Part shown: piece after piece, positions 1 to 10,378 of the stretch | Layout: every line of letters begins with the position of its first letter | Numbering within the stretch: the first letter of the stretch is position 1 | NCBI GenBank assembly: GCA_017308135.1 | Contig: JAFKFM010000008.1 | Location: 496,001 to 560,000, forward strand | Length of the DNA: 64,000 nucleotides | Direction: 5' to 3' | Source: Alphaproteobacteria bacterium | GTDB lineage: Bacteria; Pseudomonadota; Alphaproteobacteria; CACIAM-22H2 | Program-made: the position numbers and the translations under genes | Notes under the pieces: generated by a model | What the model was told of the DNA's origin: nothing | The model's database searches: none | Seen by the model: only the letters and a program-made list of their open reading frames with translations

Positions 1-318
1 CGACGCTTGATCCAAAAAAATGCGGCGACGTACCTCCGCGAGATCGAGTTGGGCCGTGTCGATATCCTGTAACAAGGCGCCGAGCCCAAGGAGGTCGAAC
101 CCGCGCCTCGCCATGTCAGGCCCCAGGATATGAAGTACGGCGCCCGTCATCGCGCGGCTCACGACATCTATACGCCGGGCGTCGGCGGCGCGCTTGCGCG
201 CCCGGGCGAGCTTGACCTCTGATTCGAGCGCTTCGAGCTCCAACGCAAGCCTTTCGTACGTTTGCTGCGCGTCCAACACTTCTGGCGTGTCGCCGCCCTT
301 GGGGATTTCCTTCGCCAT
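1..318 (-). CDS. Small conjugation accessory protein (TraD/TraC-like), truncated by window edge
   Basis: A minus-strand frame opens with ATG at 318 and stays open to base 1, so the C-terminus lies outside the window. The visible 106 residues begin MAKEIPKGGD and form a charged, coiled-coil-like helix (ALELEALESEVKLARARK) followed by a basic stretch and a hydrophobic segment (RRGFDLLGLGALLQDID). Small basic coiled-coil proteins read divergently from a relaxase gene are typical accessory factors of Ti-type mobilisation modules (TraC, TraD, MobC). The head-to-head arrangement with the relaxase at 747 and the probable oriT between them support that role. The exact family is uncertain; the call rests on context more than on a firm motif. 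Confidence 0.5.
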   Translation of the reverse strand, partial: MAKEIPKGGDTPEVLDAQQTYERLALELEALESEVKLARARKRAADARRIDVVSRAMTGAVLHILGPDMARRGFDLLGLGALLQDIDTAQLDLAEVRRRIFLDQAS

Positions 319-746
319 GCCGCCATCGCCCTCTTCCAGCCAGGCCTCAGGACCCGGCACCACGACCTGATTATGCATGGCGACACTGAATATCCGGCGA
401 CGCGGGCCCTTCGGACGCCGGCAAGCGTTGTCCGCCAGGGCGTCGGCCGCGTTCTAACGGCCACGCCGCCGATGCGTACCCAAGCCCCCTATCACTTCCT
501 ATCGACAGCCAGAACCGAAGGTCGGCGGGCGCGAGCCCGCACGCCATTTGAGACCATCAACAAGGAGGACAGCGGGCTGGGTCAGGGCAGACAGAAGGTT
601 CCGGAGAAACTGGCTGCGCCAGCACGAGATCTTTAGTGCCACGGGTTTACCCTCCCGGGTGTCCAGATCGGGAAATCCGTTCAGGGCGCAATAACGCATC
701 CTGCGCTTTTGTGAGGGACAGGATGCATGCTCAGAGGTGAATTTCG
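319..746. other. Probable oriT region between divergent mobilisation genes
   Basis: This 428-bp gap lies between the divergent accessory gene and the relaxase gene, where oriT sits in Ti-type transfer regions. GGGCGCAAT at 684-692 resembles, from memory, the core of the RSF1010/Ti-type nic region when read on one strand. It is followed by a perfect 7-bp inverted repeat, CATCCTG at 697-703 and CAGGATG at 719-725, the kind of hairpin found beside nic sites. GCGCA/TGCGC at 687-705 can form an overlapping alternative stem. A relaxase ribosome-binding site (AGAGGTG) lies at 733-739. The rest of the gap shows no convincing gene. Function is inferred from location and motif resemblance; no alignment was run. 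Confidence 0.5.
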
Positions 747-2915
747 ATGGCAACGTATGACAGCGAACTAGATTGGGACAGCCTGAAACAGGGCCGCCTC
801 GAAGAAGGCAATCACGACGAATTGGGCCTGACCGGGAGTGGCCGCGCCGCTCGGCAAGCCCCGGTTCATCTGCGACTACGCACCCGCCCCGCGCCACGAC
901 GGATTGCGCCCCTGCTGAGCAGTGGCGTGGTGACTGGTATTGCCTATCGACCGACCGGTGCCCACGGGGTCGCCCCGTTTCATTTTGCCCATAGCTTCGT
1001 CTCCCGCCCTCGAACCTGGACCCGCCCCCGGGCGGTCGAAAAGGGCGAGCGCGTCCAGCTGTTTCCACGCAAGGGCGAGGTCGCTGGCTTACGGGCGATC
1101 CCGGAGGCCCGGTATCACGACCGGCATCGGGTCTGGACGATCCCCAAGTCTCATCCCTTCGCGCAGTCGCCGGAGGGCCAAGCGATGCGGAATGGCTTCG
1201 CCGGTGTCGCTCATTACCGTCGTCGCGCGGGCCAAGGTGCGGTCCGGCGGACCGACACCGGCCGGGCGTTCCAAAACTACATAGAGCGGACGTACTTGTC
1301 TGAAGCCAAGCGCGCCGAAGAGGTTGAAAGCGATGCCAATGGCCCAATCTCGATGGGTACGCTCGGGCCTGCGATCGATGCTCGACGCGCGTTTTGGCAC
1401 GCTGTCGAAGAGCGCGAACGGCGCAATGACGCGCGGCTGCAATGCCGGATCATCGCCGAGCTTCCCCATTGGCTCGCCCCCGCCGACCGGCGTGAGATTG
1501 TCGAACGCCTCGGGGCCGCCTTCGACGAACGTGGCCTTGGCTGGTGGGCAGTCGTGCATCGGCCTGACGTGGCAAAGGGCTCCGACCCGAGAAATTTCCA
1601 TCTCCACGTCGTCTATCACGATCGGCCCGTCACCCATGTCCGGATCCGGTTCGACGGCACCGCCGACGGCCCTGTTATCGACGGGATCGCCTTTGCCGAG
1701 CGTAAGGATCGCGGGGCGCAGGGCGAAGAGTGGGTCGTGGCGCTGAAACGCCGCTATGCCGAGATTGTGAACGACGTCGTGGCGCGATGGGCCACGCGGG
1801 AGAACCGAACTGTACCATTTTGGTACTTCCCTGGCACATATGCGGATCTCGGGATCGAGATCGAAGGTCAGCGCCATTTGGGCGCCAAGCGCACGGCGCT
1901 CGAGCGGTTCGGCGTGGCGACGCTGGTTGGCAGCGCAAATGCGGACCGTGCGGATCCCGCCGGCGACGCGGCCCTCCAGGACTTCGCAAACCGCCGACGC
2001 CGGGCGCGGCTGACTATTCGTTTCGACCAACGAAAAGCGGATGCCATCGATCCCAACACCAAACTCGGGGCTCGGCTGCGCGAGGCGACGGCCGACGCCA
2101 CCGCCGCCGGGATTACAGCGGCGCACGCCGGCAAATCCTTCTACGAGGCGGTCGCCTTGCGCGAGGACCCGTTGGACGCGCCCGTGGTCCGGGACGCTCT
2201 CGCCCGCCTCCCGGCCGAGACCTCGGCGGTGCCGCCAGCACCCACGCGCGAGCTGCGCCTGGAGGTCCGCGTGCGCGGACTCGACCGACTGGCCGCCGCT
2301 GAGCCCGAGGGCTCGCCGATCGGCGTTGAACTCGCGCGACGCAAGGCCGAACTACTCGCCTGGGAGGGTGCGGGTTCGCCCGATGCAGCGATCCGTGATC
2401 GCCGCCGTCTTGAAGACGCGCTGGCGGCGGCGGCGTGCGACTACGATCGAGCCCTCGCGCGGTTCGAGAAGCATGCCGAGGCGGCCGCCTGGATCGCGAT
2501 CGCCGCCGACTTGGCGAAAGCCTATGGCGCCTGGCGGCGCTGGTGCGTCGGGTCCGGCCGCGTGGAAGTCCGCACCCTGCCCCCGGGCCTCGATCGGCTG
2601 CCCACGCTGTCGGCGTTGCCGACGGGCTGGGAGAGCCAAGTGGCGGTCCCCGCCCCCAAGGCCCGCCGGCGCAACGACGGCATCGACGAGACGGCATGGA
2701 TCGAGCTTGCGGCGCGGCGGCGAATGGCCGAGTGCGCGGAGCTCGCGCGCATGATGACGCGGAACGGGATTACCGGCGCTCGCCTGGAGGCGACAGTAGC
2801 GGCCGAGATCGGTGTTCCGGCCGGCGGGTTGGCGCGGGCATTCGACGCGCTGGCCGAAACGGCCGGCGCCCGCGTACGACGGCTCGCGCGGTCAATCCAA
2901 CGCGACCGCGGCTGA
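747..2915 (+). CDS. MobA/MobL-family relaxase
   Basis: This 722-aa protein would nick oriT and pilot the transferred strand during conjugative mobilisation. An HxH metal-binding motif occurs in RNFHLHVVYHDRP (around residues 281-293), as in motif III of MobA/MobL relaxases. The motif GRAFQNYIERTYL (about 175-187) holds the likely catalytic tyrosine region. A typical family segment, YADLGIEIEGQRHLGAKR, follows at about residue 365. Residues from about 430 onward are alanine- and arginine-rich and helical, without a recognisable TraI-type helicase domain, so it is a mobilisation relaxase rather than a full TraA. ATG at 747 is chosen because AGAGGTG lies 7 bases upstream. No type IV secretion genes follow, so mobilisation in trans is likely. 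Confidence 0.85.
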   Translation: MATYDSELDWDSLKQGRLEEGNHDELGLTGSGRAARQAPVHLRLRTRPAPRRIAPLLSSGVVTGIAYRPTGAHGVAPFHFAHSFVSRPRTWTRPRAVEKGERVQLFPRKGEVAGLRAIPEARYHDRHRVWTIPKSHPFAQSPEGQAMRNGFAGVAHYRRRAGQGAVRRTDTGRAFQNYIERTYLSEAKRAEEVESDANGPISMGTLGPAIDARRAFWHAVEERERRNDARLQCRIIAELPHWLAPADRREIVERLGAAFDERGLGWWAVVHRPDVAKGSDPRNFHLHVVYHDRPVTHVRIRFDGTADGPVIDGIAFAERKDRGAQGEEWVVALKRRYAEIVNDVVARWATRENRTVPFWYFPGTYADLGIEIEGQRHLGAKRTALERFGVATLVGSANADRADPAGDAALQDFANRRRRARLTIRFDQRKADAIDPNTKLGARLREATADATAAGITAAHAGKSFYEAVALREDPLDAPVVRDALARLPAETSAVPPAPTRELRLEVRVRGLDRLAAAEPEGSPIGVELARRKAELLAWEGAGSPDAAIRDRRRLEDALAAAACDYDRALARFEKHAEAAAWIAIAADLAKAYGAWRRWCVGSGRVEVRTLPPGLDRLPTLSALPTGWESQVAVPAPKARRRNDGIDETAWIELAARRRMAECAELARMMTRNGITGARLEATVAAEIGVPAGGLARAFDALAETAGARVRRLARSIQRDRG

Positions 2916-2930
2916 CGCGGTAAGAAATTG

Positions 2931-3195
2931 GCGTTGTCACCGATGTGAATCGGCATGTCACCGTTGAATTCGCTTGGAAATTCGATGGCGCGCGATCAGC
3001 GTTGTCACAGCTCGCGCATGATTCGGCGCGAACTGTGACAATCGGTATGAAAACCACCAGTTTTAACGTGCCGGAAAGAGGATCGTTGTCACAGCTGTGA
3101 ATGCAGGTTTCTCCGTTGAATTAGCACGAAAATTCGATAGCGCGTGAGTCGCGTTGTCACAGGCGTTTTGATCCGTGCTTTAGCTGTGACAACGC
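2931..3195. repeat. 152-bp direct repeat with TTGTCACA/TGTGACAA motifs
   Basis: A 78-bp block at 2933-3010 recurs at 3085-3162 with an offset of exactly 152 bp; over the last 49 positions 40 bases agree. Each copy contains GTTGTCAC near its start, CCGTTGAATT in the middle and GCGTTGTCACAG or AGCGTTGTCACAG at its end. Each end motif is then mirrored downstream: TTGTCACAG (3002-3010) with CTGTGACAA (3033-3041), and GCGTTGTCACAG (3151-3162) with CTGTGACAACGC (3184-3195). TCACAGCTGTGA (3089-3100) is itself a palindrome. The pattern fits an iteron or operator cluster bound by a plasmid-type regulator. The cognate protein is not identifiable here. Confidence 0.75.
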
Positions 3196-3430
3196 ACCAT
3201 TTTGGACATTGTCGCTAAAGCGACAGAAATGGACGTTGTTTGTGGGGACAAGGCAGCGTTCGTGGATCGAGCGAGGGGCCGGGTAAATGGCCGTAAGACC
3301 GGACAATCATCGAAGAAAAGCGTAATCCCGCATCGCGACTGGCGGCTAGACCGGCAAGACGCAACAATGGTCAAATAAGCGGCGTCGAAGTACCGATCGC
3401 GTAAATGAAAAGCTGTAGAGGAACAAAAAA
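3196..3430. other. Leader region upstream of the restriction operon
   Basis: The palindrome TGTCGCTAAAGCGACA (3209-3224) immediately follows the iteron-like cluster. A possible 49-codon plus-strand frame runs from ATG 3229 to TAA 3378 and encodes a basic peptide beginning MDVVCGDKAA. It has no clear ribosome-binding site and no recognised family, so it is not called as a gene. The promoter of the hsd operon should lie in or before this stretch, placing the repeat cluster close enough to control it. AGAGGA at 3417-3422 is the ribosome-binding site for hsdM. Confidence 0.35.
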
Positions 3431-5050
3431 TTGCGTTGGGTAGCTGCAAGTCAAAAAGCGAATGAGTCCGTCACACTTGAGAAGCGCCTTTGGGATGCCG
3501 CCGATCAGTTCCGGGCAAATTCGGGCCTAAAGGCCCAAGAATATTCCGGCCCCATCCTGGGCCTGATCTTCCTGCGCTTCGCCGAGGTGCGCTTTGCCGC
3601 CCAGCGCGCCAAGCTCGAAAAGGCCGGCGCCTCGTCGCGCCGCGGCAGCCGCGTCGATGATCCCGCCGCCTATCACGCTGACAATGTCATCTACCTTGCC
3701 CCCGAGGCTCGCTTCGACTTTTTGCTGACGCTGCCCGAGGCCGCCGACATCGGCGCCAAGGTCAACGCCGCAATGCGCGAAGTTGAGAAGCAAAATCCAC
3801 AGCTTGCTGGCGTGTTACCCAAGACCTACAACCTCTTCACCGGCACCCTGTTGAAACAGCTGCTGAAGAAGATCTCCGAGATCCCGGCCACACTCGAATT
3901 CGACGCCTTCGGCCGCATCTACGAATATTTCCTCGGCGAATTCGCGATGAGCGAGGGCCAAGGCGGCGGCGAGTTCTACACGCCCGCCAGCATCGTGCAG
4001 CTACTCGCCCAGGTGATCGAACCCTTCCACGGCCGCATCCTCGATCCCGCCTGCGGCTCGGGCGGCATGTTCGTACAGTCGGCGCGTTTCGTGGCGGAGC
4101 ATCATAAGAACCCCGCCGCCGAACTTTCGATTTGCGGCGTGGAAAAAACCGATGAGACGGGCCGCCTCGCCCGCCTCAATCTCGCCGTGCACGGGCTGGA
4201 GGGCGATATCCGCCACGGCGGCAACGTCAACAGCTACTATGACGACCCGCATACGGCCACGGGCGCGTTCGACTTCGTGCTCGCCAATCCACCCTTCAAT
4301 GTAAACGCGGTGGACAAGGATCGGCTGAAGGACATGGTGGGGGCTAGCCGCCGCTTCCCCTTCGGTCTGCCGAAAACCGATAACGCCAATTATCTGTGGA
4401 TCCAGCTCTTCTACTCATCGCTCAATGCCAACGGCCGCGCCGGCTTCGTCATGGCCAACTCAGCCTCCGACGCGCGCTCCAGCGAACAAGAGATTCGGCA
4501 GAAGCTGATCGAGGCACGAGCGGTGGACGTGATGGTCGCCGTTGGCCCCAACATGTTCTACACCGTCACCCTGCCCTGCACGCTGTGGTTCCTCGATCGG
4601 GGCAAAGCAAAGACCAAGCGCGCTGACTCCGTGCTGTTTATCGATGCCCGCCACATCTACCGGCAGGTGGACCGCGCGCACCGCGACTGGACGCAAGCGC
4701 AGATCGGCTTCATCGCCAACCTCGTGCGCCTCTATCGCGGCGAAGCGCCCGACCTAACCGTGGGCGGCGAGGAGACAGTCGCCAAATTGAAGGAGATTTT
4801 TGGCAAGAAGCTTGCTTATGCCGACATCCTGGGCCTGTGTAAGGCAGCAACGCTCAAAGAAATAGAAGCGCAAGGCTGGTCGCTCAACCCCGGCCGATAT
4901 GTGGGTGTGGCCCCCGGCGAGGAAGTGAGCGACGAAGACTTCAAAGCGCAGCTTGAAACGCTGAACGAGGAGTTGGAAACGCTCAACGCCCAGGCTCGGA
5001 AGCTGGAAAAGACCATTGCCACCAATGTGGCGGGGATCTTGGAGGCGTGA
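3431..5050 (+). CDS. hsdM: Type I restriction-modification methyltransferase subunit HsdM
   Basis: This 539-aa protein is the N6-adenine methyltransferase subunit of a type I system; two copies join one HsdS to methylate the target site. An N-terminal HsdM helical domain ([13 protein letters not shown] onward) is followed by the SAM-binding motif [10 protein letters not shown] near residue 205 and the catalytic motif NPPF near residue 286. The C-terminus ends in a coiled coil ([14 protein letters not shown]) suited to contact HsdS. The start is TTG at 3431: AGAGGA lies 8 bases upstream, and the only nearby ATG (3460) is out of frame. The stop overlaps the hsdS start by four bases, so translation is coupled. 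Confidence 0.95.
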   Translation: MRWVAASQKANESVTLEKRLWDAADQFRANSGLKAQEYSGPILGLIFLRFAEVRFAAQRAKLEKAGASSRRGSRVDDPAAYHADNVIYLAPEARFDFLLTLPEAADIGAKVNAAMREVEKQNPQLAGVLPKTYNLFTGTLLKQLLKKISEIPATLEFDAFGRIYEYFLGEFAMSEGQGGGEFYTPASIVQLLAQVIEPFHGRILDPACGSGGMFVQSARFVAEHHKNPAAELSICGVEKTDETGRLARLNLAVHGLEGDIRHGGNVNSYYDDPHTATGAFDFVLANPPFNVNAVDKDRLKDMVGASRRFPFGLPKTDNANYLWIQLFYSSLNANGRAGFVMANSASDARSSEQEIRQKLIEARAVDVMVAVGPNMFYTVTLPCTLWFLDRGKAKTKRADSVLFIDARHIYRQVDRAHRDWTQAQIGFIANLVRLYRGEAPDLTVGGEETVAKLKEIFGKKLAYADILGLCKAATLKEIEAQGWSLNPGRYVGVAPGEEVSDEDFKAQLETLNEELETLNAQARKLEKTIATNVAGILEA

Positions 5051-6285
5051 GGATGACCAGGTTTCCAAATACAAAATTAGAAGCCTGCGTCGATCTCCTC
5101 GCTGGATTCGCCTTCAAGAGTAAGCTATTCACGAACAATCTCAGCGACATTCCTCTGGTCAAAGGGGAAAATGTTAGCCAGGGTTGTATACTTTGGGAAA
5201 TTTCAAAGCGTTGGCCTGCGGCCGATTGGGCAGATATCAAGAAGTACCAACTACAGCCGGGCGACGTTGTAATAGCGATGGATCGGCCTTGGGTGCCAGC
5301 GGGCCTAAAGTGGGCTTACATCCGTACAAACGATCCGAAGGCACTACTTGTTCAGCGGTGCGCTCGGCTACGAAGCAACACTTCGAGACTAGATCAAGAT
5401 TTTCTACGCTTCGTCATTGGAAGCTCTGGTTTCGAGTCATACGTCAGACCGATAACGACAGGCGTAAATGTTCCACACATTAGCGGCAAACAGATTCTTG
5501 ATTACGAGTTTCCGCTCCCGCCCGTCCCGATCCAACGCCGTATCGCGGGTATCCTGTCGGCCTATGACGAGCTGATCGCGAATAGCCAGCGGCGCATTGA
5601 GATTCTAGAGTCAATGGCCCGCGCCCTCTATCGCGAGTGGTTCGTCTACTTCCGTTTCCCCAGTCACGAAAACCACCCACGCGTCCCGTCACCCATCGGC
5701 AATATCCCAGAGGGGTGGGAGGTGAAGTCGTTCTCAGGAATTGCAACCTATCTAAATGGATATGCGTTCAAGCCGGATGACTGGGGTGACGAAGGCAAGC
5801 CGATCATTAAAATCAAGGAATTGAAGGCTGGCATCACAGCGCAAACTCCACGCAATCCAGGCAATAGCATTCCCAGCAAGTACTGTGTTCGTGATGGAGA
5901 TGTCTTGTTCTCGTGGTCTGCTGATCTAGACGCATACCTTTGGATGGGAGGCGAAGCGCTACTGAATCAACATCTTTTCAATGTGCTGCCATCCGATGGC
6001 TTCACTCGTAGCTACTGCTTTCATGCACTTAAGGAAGAGATGCCGCGTTTTCGCGCACTGAGTTTGGGTGCCACAATGCATCACATCAAAAGATCCGCAC
6101 TCGATCAGGTCACTACCGTCGTTCCACCAGTCGCATTGCGGTTTAAATTTGAGCAAGTCATCCAACCCCTACACCAGCAACTGATCACTCTGACAAAGCG
6201 CGTTCAGAACCTCCGCCGCACGCGCGACCTGCTACTGCCGCGTCTCCTTTCCGGCCAGATCGACGTCGAAGCGATCGCCGCATGA
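5047..6285 (+). CDS. hsdS: Type I restriction-modification specificity subunit HsdS
   Basis: This 412-aa protein determines the DNA target of the type I complex. It has two target-recognition domains separated by conserved helical spacers. The first recognition domain occupies roughly residues 8-160 and is followed by the spacer [20 protein letters not shown]. The second runs from about residue 220 to 360 and is followed by a matching helix ([20 protein letters not shown]). It ends [16 protein letters not shown], the usual HsdS C-terminus. GTG at 5047 gives the 4-base overlap with hsdM; ATG at 5053 is an alternative. G+C is lower in the recognition domains than in the flanking hsdM and hsdR, as often seen where specificity domains are exchanged. 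Confidence 0.93.
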   Translation: MRMTRFPNTKLEACVDLLAGFAFKSKLFTNNLSDIPLVKGENVSQGCILWEISKRWPAADWADIKKYQLQPGDVVIAMDRPWVPAGLKWAYIRTNDPKALLVQRCARLRSNTSRLDQDFLRFVIGSSGFESYVRPITTGVNVPHISGKQILDYEFPLPPVPIQRRIAGILSAYDELIANSQRRIEILESMARALYREWFVYFRFPSHENHPRVPSPIGNIPEGWEVKSFSGIATYLNGYAFKPDDWGDEGKPIIKIKELKAGITAQTPRNPGNSIPSKYCVRDGDVLFSWSADLDAYLWMGGEALLNQHLFNVLPSDGFTRSYCFHALKEEMPRFRALSLGATMHHIKRSALDQVTTVVPPVALRFKFEQVIQPLHQQLITLTKRVQNLRRTRDLLLPRLLSGQIDVEAIAA

Positions 6286-7235
6286 GCATCAAGACCAACC
6301 TTAGCCGACTTGAGCGCGTACCCCTTCGTGAAGCGTGGAGGCACGAAGCGGGCGACTTCACGCCCTGGCTGGCGGAGGCAGACAATCTCGATGCACTGGC
6401 GCAAGCCCTCGGGTTGAGCGAGTTGGAGGTTGTGGCGACGGAGCACTATGTCGGCGACTTCAAACTCGACATCCTTTGCACGGATGGTGACCAGCAGGTC
6501 ATCATCGAAAACCAGCTCGCCGAGACCGATCACAAGCATCTCGGCCAGATCCTCGCTTACGCGGCCGGCGTGGGTGCGCGCAAAGTGATCTGGGTGGCGG
6601 AATCCTTCCGGCCCGAACACGTGGCCGCGCTACGGTTCCTCAACGAGAATACGACCGACGACCTCAGCTTCTTCGGCGTGCAAGTCGAATTGTGGCGGAT
6701 CGGCAGTTCCCCGCTGGCACCCAAGTTCGAAGTCGTGGTCCAGCCCGACAACTGGGCCAAGACGGGCCGCGAGCAGGCGCGCGCCGCCGCGTCCGCGTCG
6801 CCCACCAAGCAGTTGCAGCTCAAGTTCTGGTCGGCCCTGATAGAGCGATTGGCAAAGAACGCGCCGCAAATCCGGCCGCAGAAGCCGCGACCGCAGCATT
6901 GGCTGAACAACTCGATCGGCCGCGCCGGTTTTGGCCTCAACATTACGGCGAACACCCGCGATGCGCGCCTCGGTGTCGAGCTCTGGATGCCCGGCGAGGA
7001 GGCGAAGAGGCGATTTGCGCGGCTCATCGAGCAACGCCCGAACATCGAACTTCAGCTCGGTTTCCAGCTCGACTGGCAAGACCTACCCGACGCAATGGCC
7101 TGCCGAATTGCGACATGGCTCCCCGACGCTTCCATCGAGGACGAAAGTCGCTGGGACGAATACCTCGCATGGTTGGAGCAGCGGCTTGTCGTGATGGATA
7201 GGGTGCTGCGGCCGATCGTGAAGGCGCTGCCGTGA
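6282..7235 (+). CDS. DUF4268-type protein with nuclease-like fold, inside the hsd operon
   Basis: This 317-aa protein starts at ATG 6282, overlapping the hsdS stop, and ends four bases into hsdR, so it is translated as part of the hsd operon. The N-terminal half has a restriction-endonuclease-like pattern: GDFKLDILC (Asp, near residue 60) followed by QQVIIENQLAETDHKHLGQI, where ENQ occupies the ExK/ExQ position. The C-terminal half (LKFWSALIERL to WDEYLAWLEQRL) resembles DUF4268. Proteins of this type occur singly in bacterial genomes and within some restriction operons. The role is unknown; it might modulate or supplement cleavage. The catalytic residues look plausible but are unproven. Confidence 0.8.
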   Translation: MSIKTNLSRLERVPLREAWRHEAGDFTPWLAEADNLDALAQALGLSELEVVATEHYVGDFKLDILCTDGDQQVIIENQLAETDHKHLGQILAYAAGVGARKVIWVAESFRPEHVAALRFLNENTTDDLSFFGVQVELWRIGSSPLAPKFEVVVQPDNWAKTGREQARAAASASPTKQLQLKFWSALIERLAKNAPQIRPQKPRPQHWLNNSIGRAGFGLNITANTRDARLGVELWMPGEEAKRRFARLIEQRPNIELQLGFQLDWQDLPDAMACRIATWLPDASIEDESRWDEYLAWLEQRLVVMDRVLRPIVKALP

Positions 7236-10200
7236 GTCCTAGCGCCTACACCGAAAACCAGCTCGTCGAGCAGCCCGCCATTGGGCTGTTTGCGGCGCTT
7301 GGTTGGCAAACGGTGTCGGCGCTCGAGGAAACGTTCGGCAAAGATGGCACGCTTGGCCGCGAGACCAAGGGCGAGGTCGTGCTGGCGGAACGCCTGCGGG
7401 TGGCGCTCACGAAGCTCAACCCTGCCCTGCCTGGCGAGGCGATCCAAACCGCCATCGACGAACTCGCCCGCGATCGCTCGGCAATGAGCCTCGAAGCGGC
7501 CAATCGCGAAATCTATCGGCTAATGAAGGACGGCATCCCGGTCTCCCTCCCCGACCGCGAGAACGGCGGGCAGAAGACCGAGCGCTTGCGCGTGATCGAT
7601 TGGGGAAACCCGCAACAGAACGACTTCCTGCTCGTCAGTCAGTTCAGTGTCGTCGGCAGCCTCTATACCTGCCGACCCGATTTGGTCGGCTTTGTGAACG
7701 GTCTGCCCTGGGTGGTGGTCGAACTCAAAAAACCCGGCGTAACGGCACGCTCGGCCTTCGACGAGAACTTGACGCACTACAAGCAGCAGATTCCGCAGCT
7801 CTTCTGGTTCAACGCCCTTCTGATCGCCAGCAACGGAACCGATAGCCGCGTCGGCTCCCTGACCGCCGACTGGGAGCGGTTCTTCGAGTGGAAGCGTATC
7901 GAGCGCGAGGACGAACCACGCCGCGTGTCGCTGGAGGTGATGCTACGAGGCACTTGCGACCGCAGCCGCCTCCTCGATCTCGTCGAGAACTTCACGCTGT
8001 TCTCTGAGCACAAGGCGGGGCTGGTCAAGATCCTGGGGCAGAACCACCAGTTCCTTGGCGTGAACAACGCTATCGCGTCGATGCTGGAGGCGCGCAAGCT
8101 CGGCCACGGGCGCGGCGGCGTGTTCTGGCAGACTCAGGGCAGCGGCAAGAGCTTCTCGATGGTGTTCTTCGCCCAGAAGATCCTGCGCAAACTCGCGGGC
8201 AACTGGACATTCGTCGTCGTTACCGATCGCGTGGAGCTCGACGACCAGATCGCGAAGACCTTCAAGACCGTCGGTGCGGTCAGCGAGGCCGAGGGCGATC
8301 AATGTCATGCCGAGAGCGGCGCGCATCTGCGGGAACTCTTGCGCGGCAATCATCGCTACGTCTTCACCCTGGTGCACAAGTTCCAGACGCCGGAGATGCT
8401 GACCGACCGCAGCGACGTCATCGTGCTGACCGACGAAGCGCATCGCAGCCAGTACGACACGCTGGCGCTCAATATGCGTGCCGCCCTGCCGAAAGCGCTC
8501 TTCCTTGCCTTCACCGGTACGCCGCTGATTGCGGGCGAAGAACGAACAAAGGAGGTGTTCGGTGACTACGTGTCGATCTACGACTTCCAGCAATCGGTGG
8601 AAGACGGCGCAACGGTGCCGCTGTTCTATGAGAATCGCACACCCGAGCTGCACCTCGTCAATCCGGACCTCAACGAAGACATTTACGATCTGATCGAGGG
8701 CGCCGATCTCGACGCCGACCAGGAGGAGAAGCTCGAAAAGGTCCTCGGACGACAATATCACCTGATCACCCGCGACGACCGGCTCGAGACGGTCGCGCAG
8801 GACATCGTGCGGCACTTCCTCGGCCGCGGCTTCATCGGCAAGGCAATGGTTGTCTCGATCGACAAGGCGACCGCGCTTCGCATGCACGACAAGGTGAAGA
8901 CGCACTGGACCGCCGAGATCGATCGCGTACGTAAGGAACTCCGCCGCAGCAGTCTATCGCCTGCCGAACAAACCGCGTTGCGCCAACGCCTCGACATTCT
9001 CGAAACAACCGATATGGCGGTAATTATCTCACCGGCACAGAACGAGATCGAGCAGATGAAGAAGCTCAGCCTCGATATCGCCCCCCATCGCAAGCGCATG
9101 AACGAGTCTAATCCGGCGCTCGATGAAAGGTTCAAGGACACTTCCGACCCGCTACGCCTCGTTTTCGTCTGCGCCATGTGGCTGACGGGCTTCGACGCAC
9201 CGAGCTGCTCGACGGTGTATCTCGACAAGCCGATGCGCAATCATACGCTGATGCAGACGATTGCGCGCGCCAATCGTGTCTTTCCGGGAAAGCACAGCGG
9301 CGTGATCGTCGACTATGCCAATGTCTTCGCGTCGCTCGAAAAGGCACTCGCCATCTACGGCGCCGGAAAAGGCGGCGCAAATCCCGTCCGGGACAAAGCC
9401 GAACTCGTTGCCGCACTACGGCAAGCCGTGGCGGATGCGACCGCGTACTGCCTGACGCACGGCATCGATCTCGCGGCGATCGAGGCGCTACCGCTCGCTG
9501 GAATGGCGCGTCTGACAGCCATCGAGAATGCCATCAATGCGCTGATCGCACCCGACGCGGTCCGCCGGCAGCTCTTCGGACACGAGAAATTCGTGGGGAC
9601 CCTCTATCGCGCGGTGAAGCCGGATCCGGCGGCGATCGAGTTTTCCGTTCGCATCGCCGGTATCGACACGTTGGCCGCCGCCATACGCGCGAAACTCAAT
9701 CCTAATCCCCCCGACATTTCGACTATTCTTCAAGAGATCGCCGGCCTACTGGATCAGTCGATCATCGGATCGACGATTCAGCAAGCCGGCCCTCCGGCCA
9801 TCGATCTTTCGAAGATAAACTTCGAGGCGCTCGCGCAACGCATCAAGGATTCCCAGCACAAAAATACAGACCTCGAAGCGCTCAAAGCGGCCATTGCCGC
9901 CAAGCTGGAACATCTGGTGCGGCTCAATCCCACCCGAGCCGACTTCGCGGGGAAGTTCGAAGCGTTAATTGAAAGCTATAATAACGGCAGCCGCAACATC
10001 GAGCAGCTCTTGGAGGAATTGCTCAAGCTCTCGCGTAGCCTCGACGACGAAGAGGCGCGCCATGTTCGCGAGAATCTCAGCGAAGAGGAGCTCGTGATAT
10101 TCGACATTCTGACGCGCCCTGCCCCAACCTTGAGCGCAGCCGAGCGAGACGAGGTGAAGAAGGTCGCGAAGGACCTGCTGTCACGTCTCAAGACGCTCCT

Positions 10201-10378
10201 CGTCCTCAACTGGCGGCAAAAATCGGCGGCAAGATCGACGCTGAAACTTGCGATCGAAGACGCTCTCGACACTTTGCCCGAATCTTACGATCGCCCGCTA
10301 TACGCGCAAAAGTGCTCGGCCGTTTTCGAGCATGTCTACGAGAGCTATCCGGAAAGGAACTCGGGTGTGTATGCTTGA
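7232..10378 (+). CDS. hsdR: Type I restriction endonuclease/translocase subunit HsdR
   Basis: This 1048-aa motor and nuclease subunit translocates DNA with ATP and cleaves at a distance from unmethylated sites. The N-terminal nuclease domain shows [10 protein letters not shown] and VVVELKKPG (about residues 149-167), the D and ExK of a PD-(D/E)xK site. The SF2 motor has Walker A QGSGKS near residue 300, [11 protein letters not shown] (the DEAH-type Walker B) near 398, FTGTP as motif III, and [13 protein letters not shown] as motif VI. A helical C-terminus presumably docks on the methylase core. The start is GTG at 7232 within GTGA, overlapping the previous stop. The gene is full length for the family. 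The operon order M-S-X-R is notable for the insertion before hsdR. Confidence 0.95.
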   Translation: MSPSAYTENQLVEQPAIGLFAALGWQTVSALEETFGKDGTLGRETKGEVVLAERLRVALTKLNPALPGEAIQTAIDELARDRSAMSLEAANREIYRLMKDGIPVSLPDRENGGQKTERLRVIDWGNPQQNDFLLVSQFSVVGSLYTCRPDLVGFVNGLPWVVVELKKPGVTARSAFDENLTHYKQQIPQLFWFNALLIASNGTDSRVGSLTADWERFFEWKRIEREDEPRRVSLEVMLRGTCDRSRLLDLVENFTLFSEHKAGLVKILGQNHQFLGVNNAIASMLEARKLGHGRGGVFWQTQGSGKSFSMVFFAQKILRKLAGNWTFVVVTDRVELDDQIAKTFKTVGAVSEAEGDQCHAESGAHLRELLRGNHRYVFTLVHKFQTPEMLTDRSDVIVLTDEAHRSQYDTLALNMRAALPKALFLAFTGTPLIAGEERTKEVFGDYVSIYDFQQSVEDGATVPLFYENRTPELHLVNPDLNEDIYDLIEGADLDADQEEKLEKVLGRQYHLITRDDRLETVAQDIVRHFLGRGFIGKAMVVSIDKATALRMHDKVKTHWTAEIDRVRKELRRSSLSPAEQTALRQRLDILETTDMAVIISPAQNEIEQMKKLSLDIAPHRKRMNESNPALDERFKDTSDPLRLVFVCAMWLTGFDAPSCSTVYLDKPMRNHTLMQTIARANRVFPGKHSGVIVDYANVFASLEKALAIYGAGKGGANPVRDKAELVAALRQAVADATAYCLTHGIDLAAIEALPLAGMARLTAIENAINALIAPDAVRRQLFGHEKFVGTLYRAVKPDPAAIEFSVRIAGIDTLAAAIRAKLNPNPPDISTILQEIAGLLDQSIIGSTIQQAGPPAIDLSKINFEALAQRIKDSQHKNTDLEALKAAIAAKLEHLVRLNPTRADFAGKFEALIESYNNGSRNIEQLLEELLKLSRSLDDEEARHVRENLSEEELVIFDILTRPAPTLSAAERDEVKKVAKDLLSRLKTLLVLNWRQKSAARSTLKLAIEDALDTLPESYDRPLYAQKCSAVFEHVYESYPERNSGVYA

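Noticed and set aside
262-636. A 124-codon plus-strand frame
   Set aside because: It overlaps the divergent accessory gene and the oriT region, has no family match and no ribosome-binding site.
3180-3449. An 89-codon minus-strand frame across the repeat and hsdM start
   Set aside because: It overlaps operator-like repeats and the hsdM 5' end, with no recognisable product.
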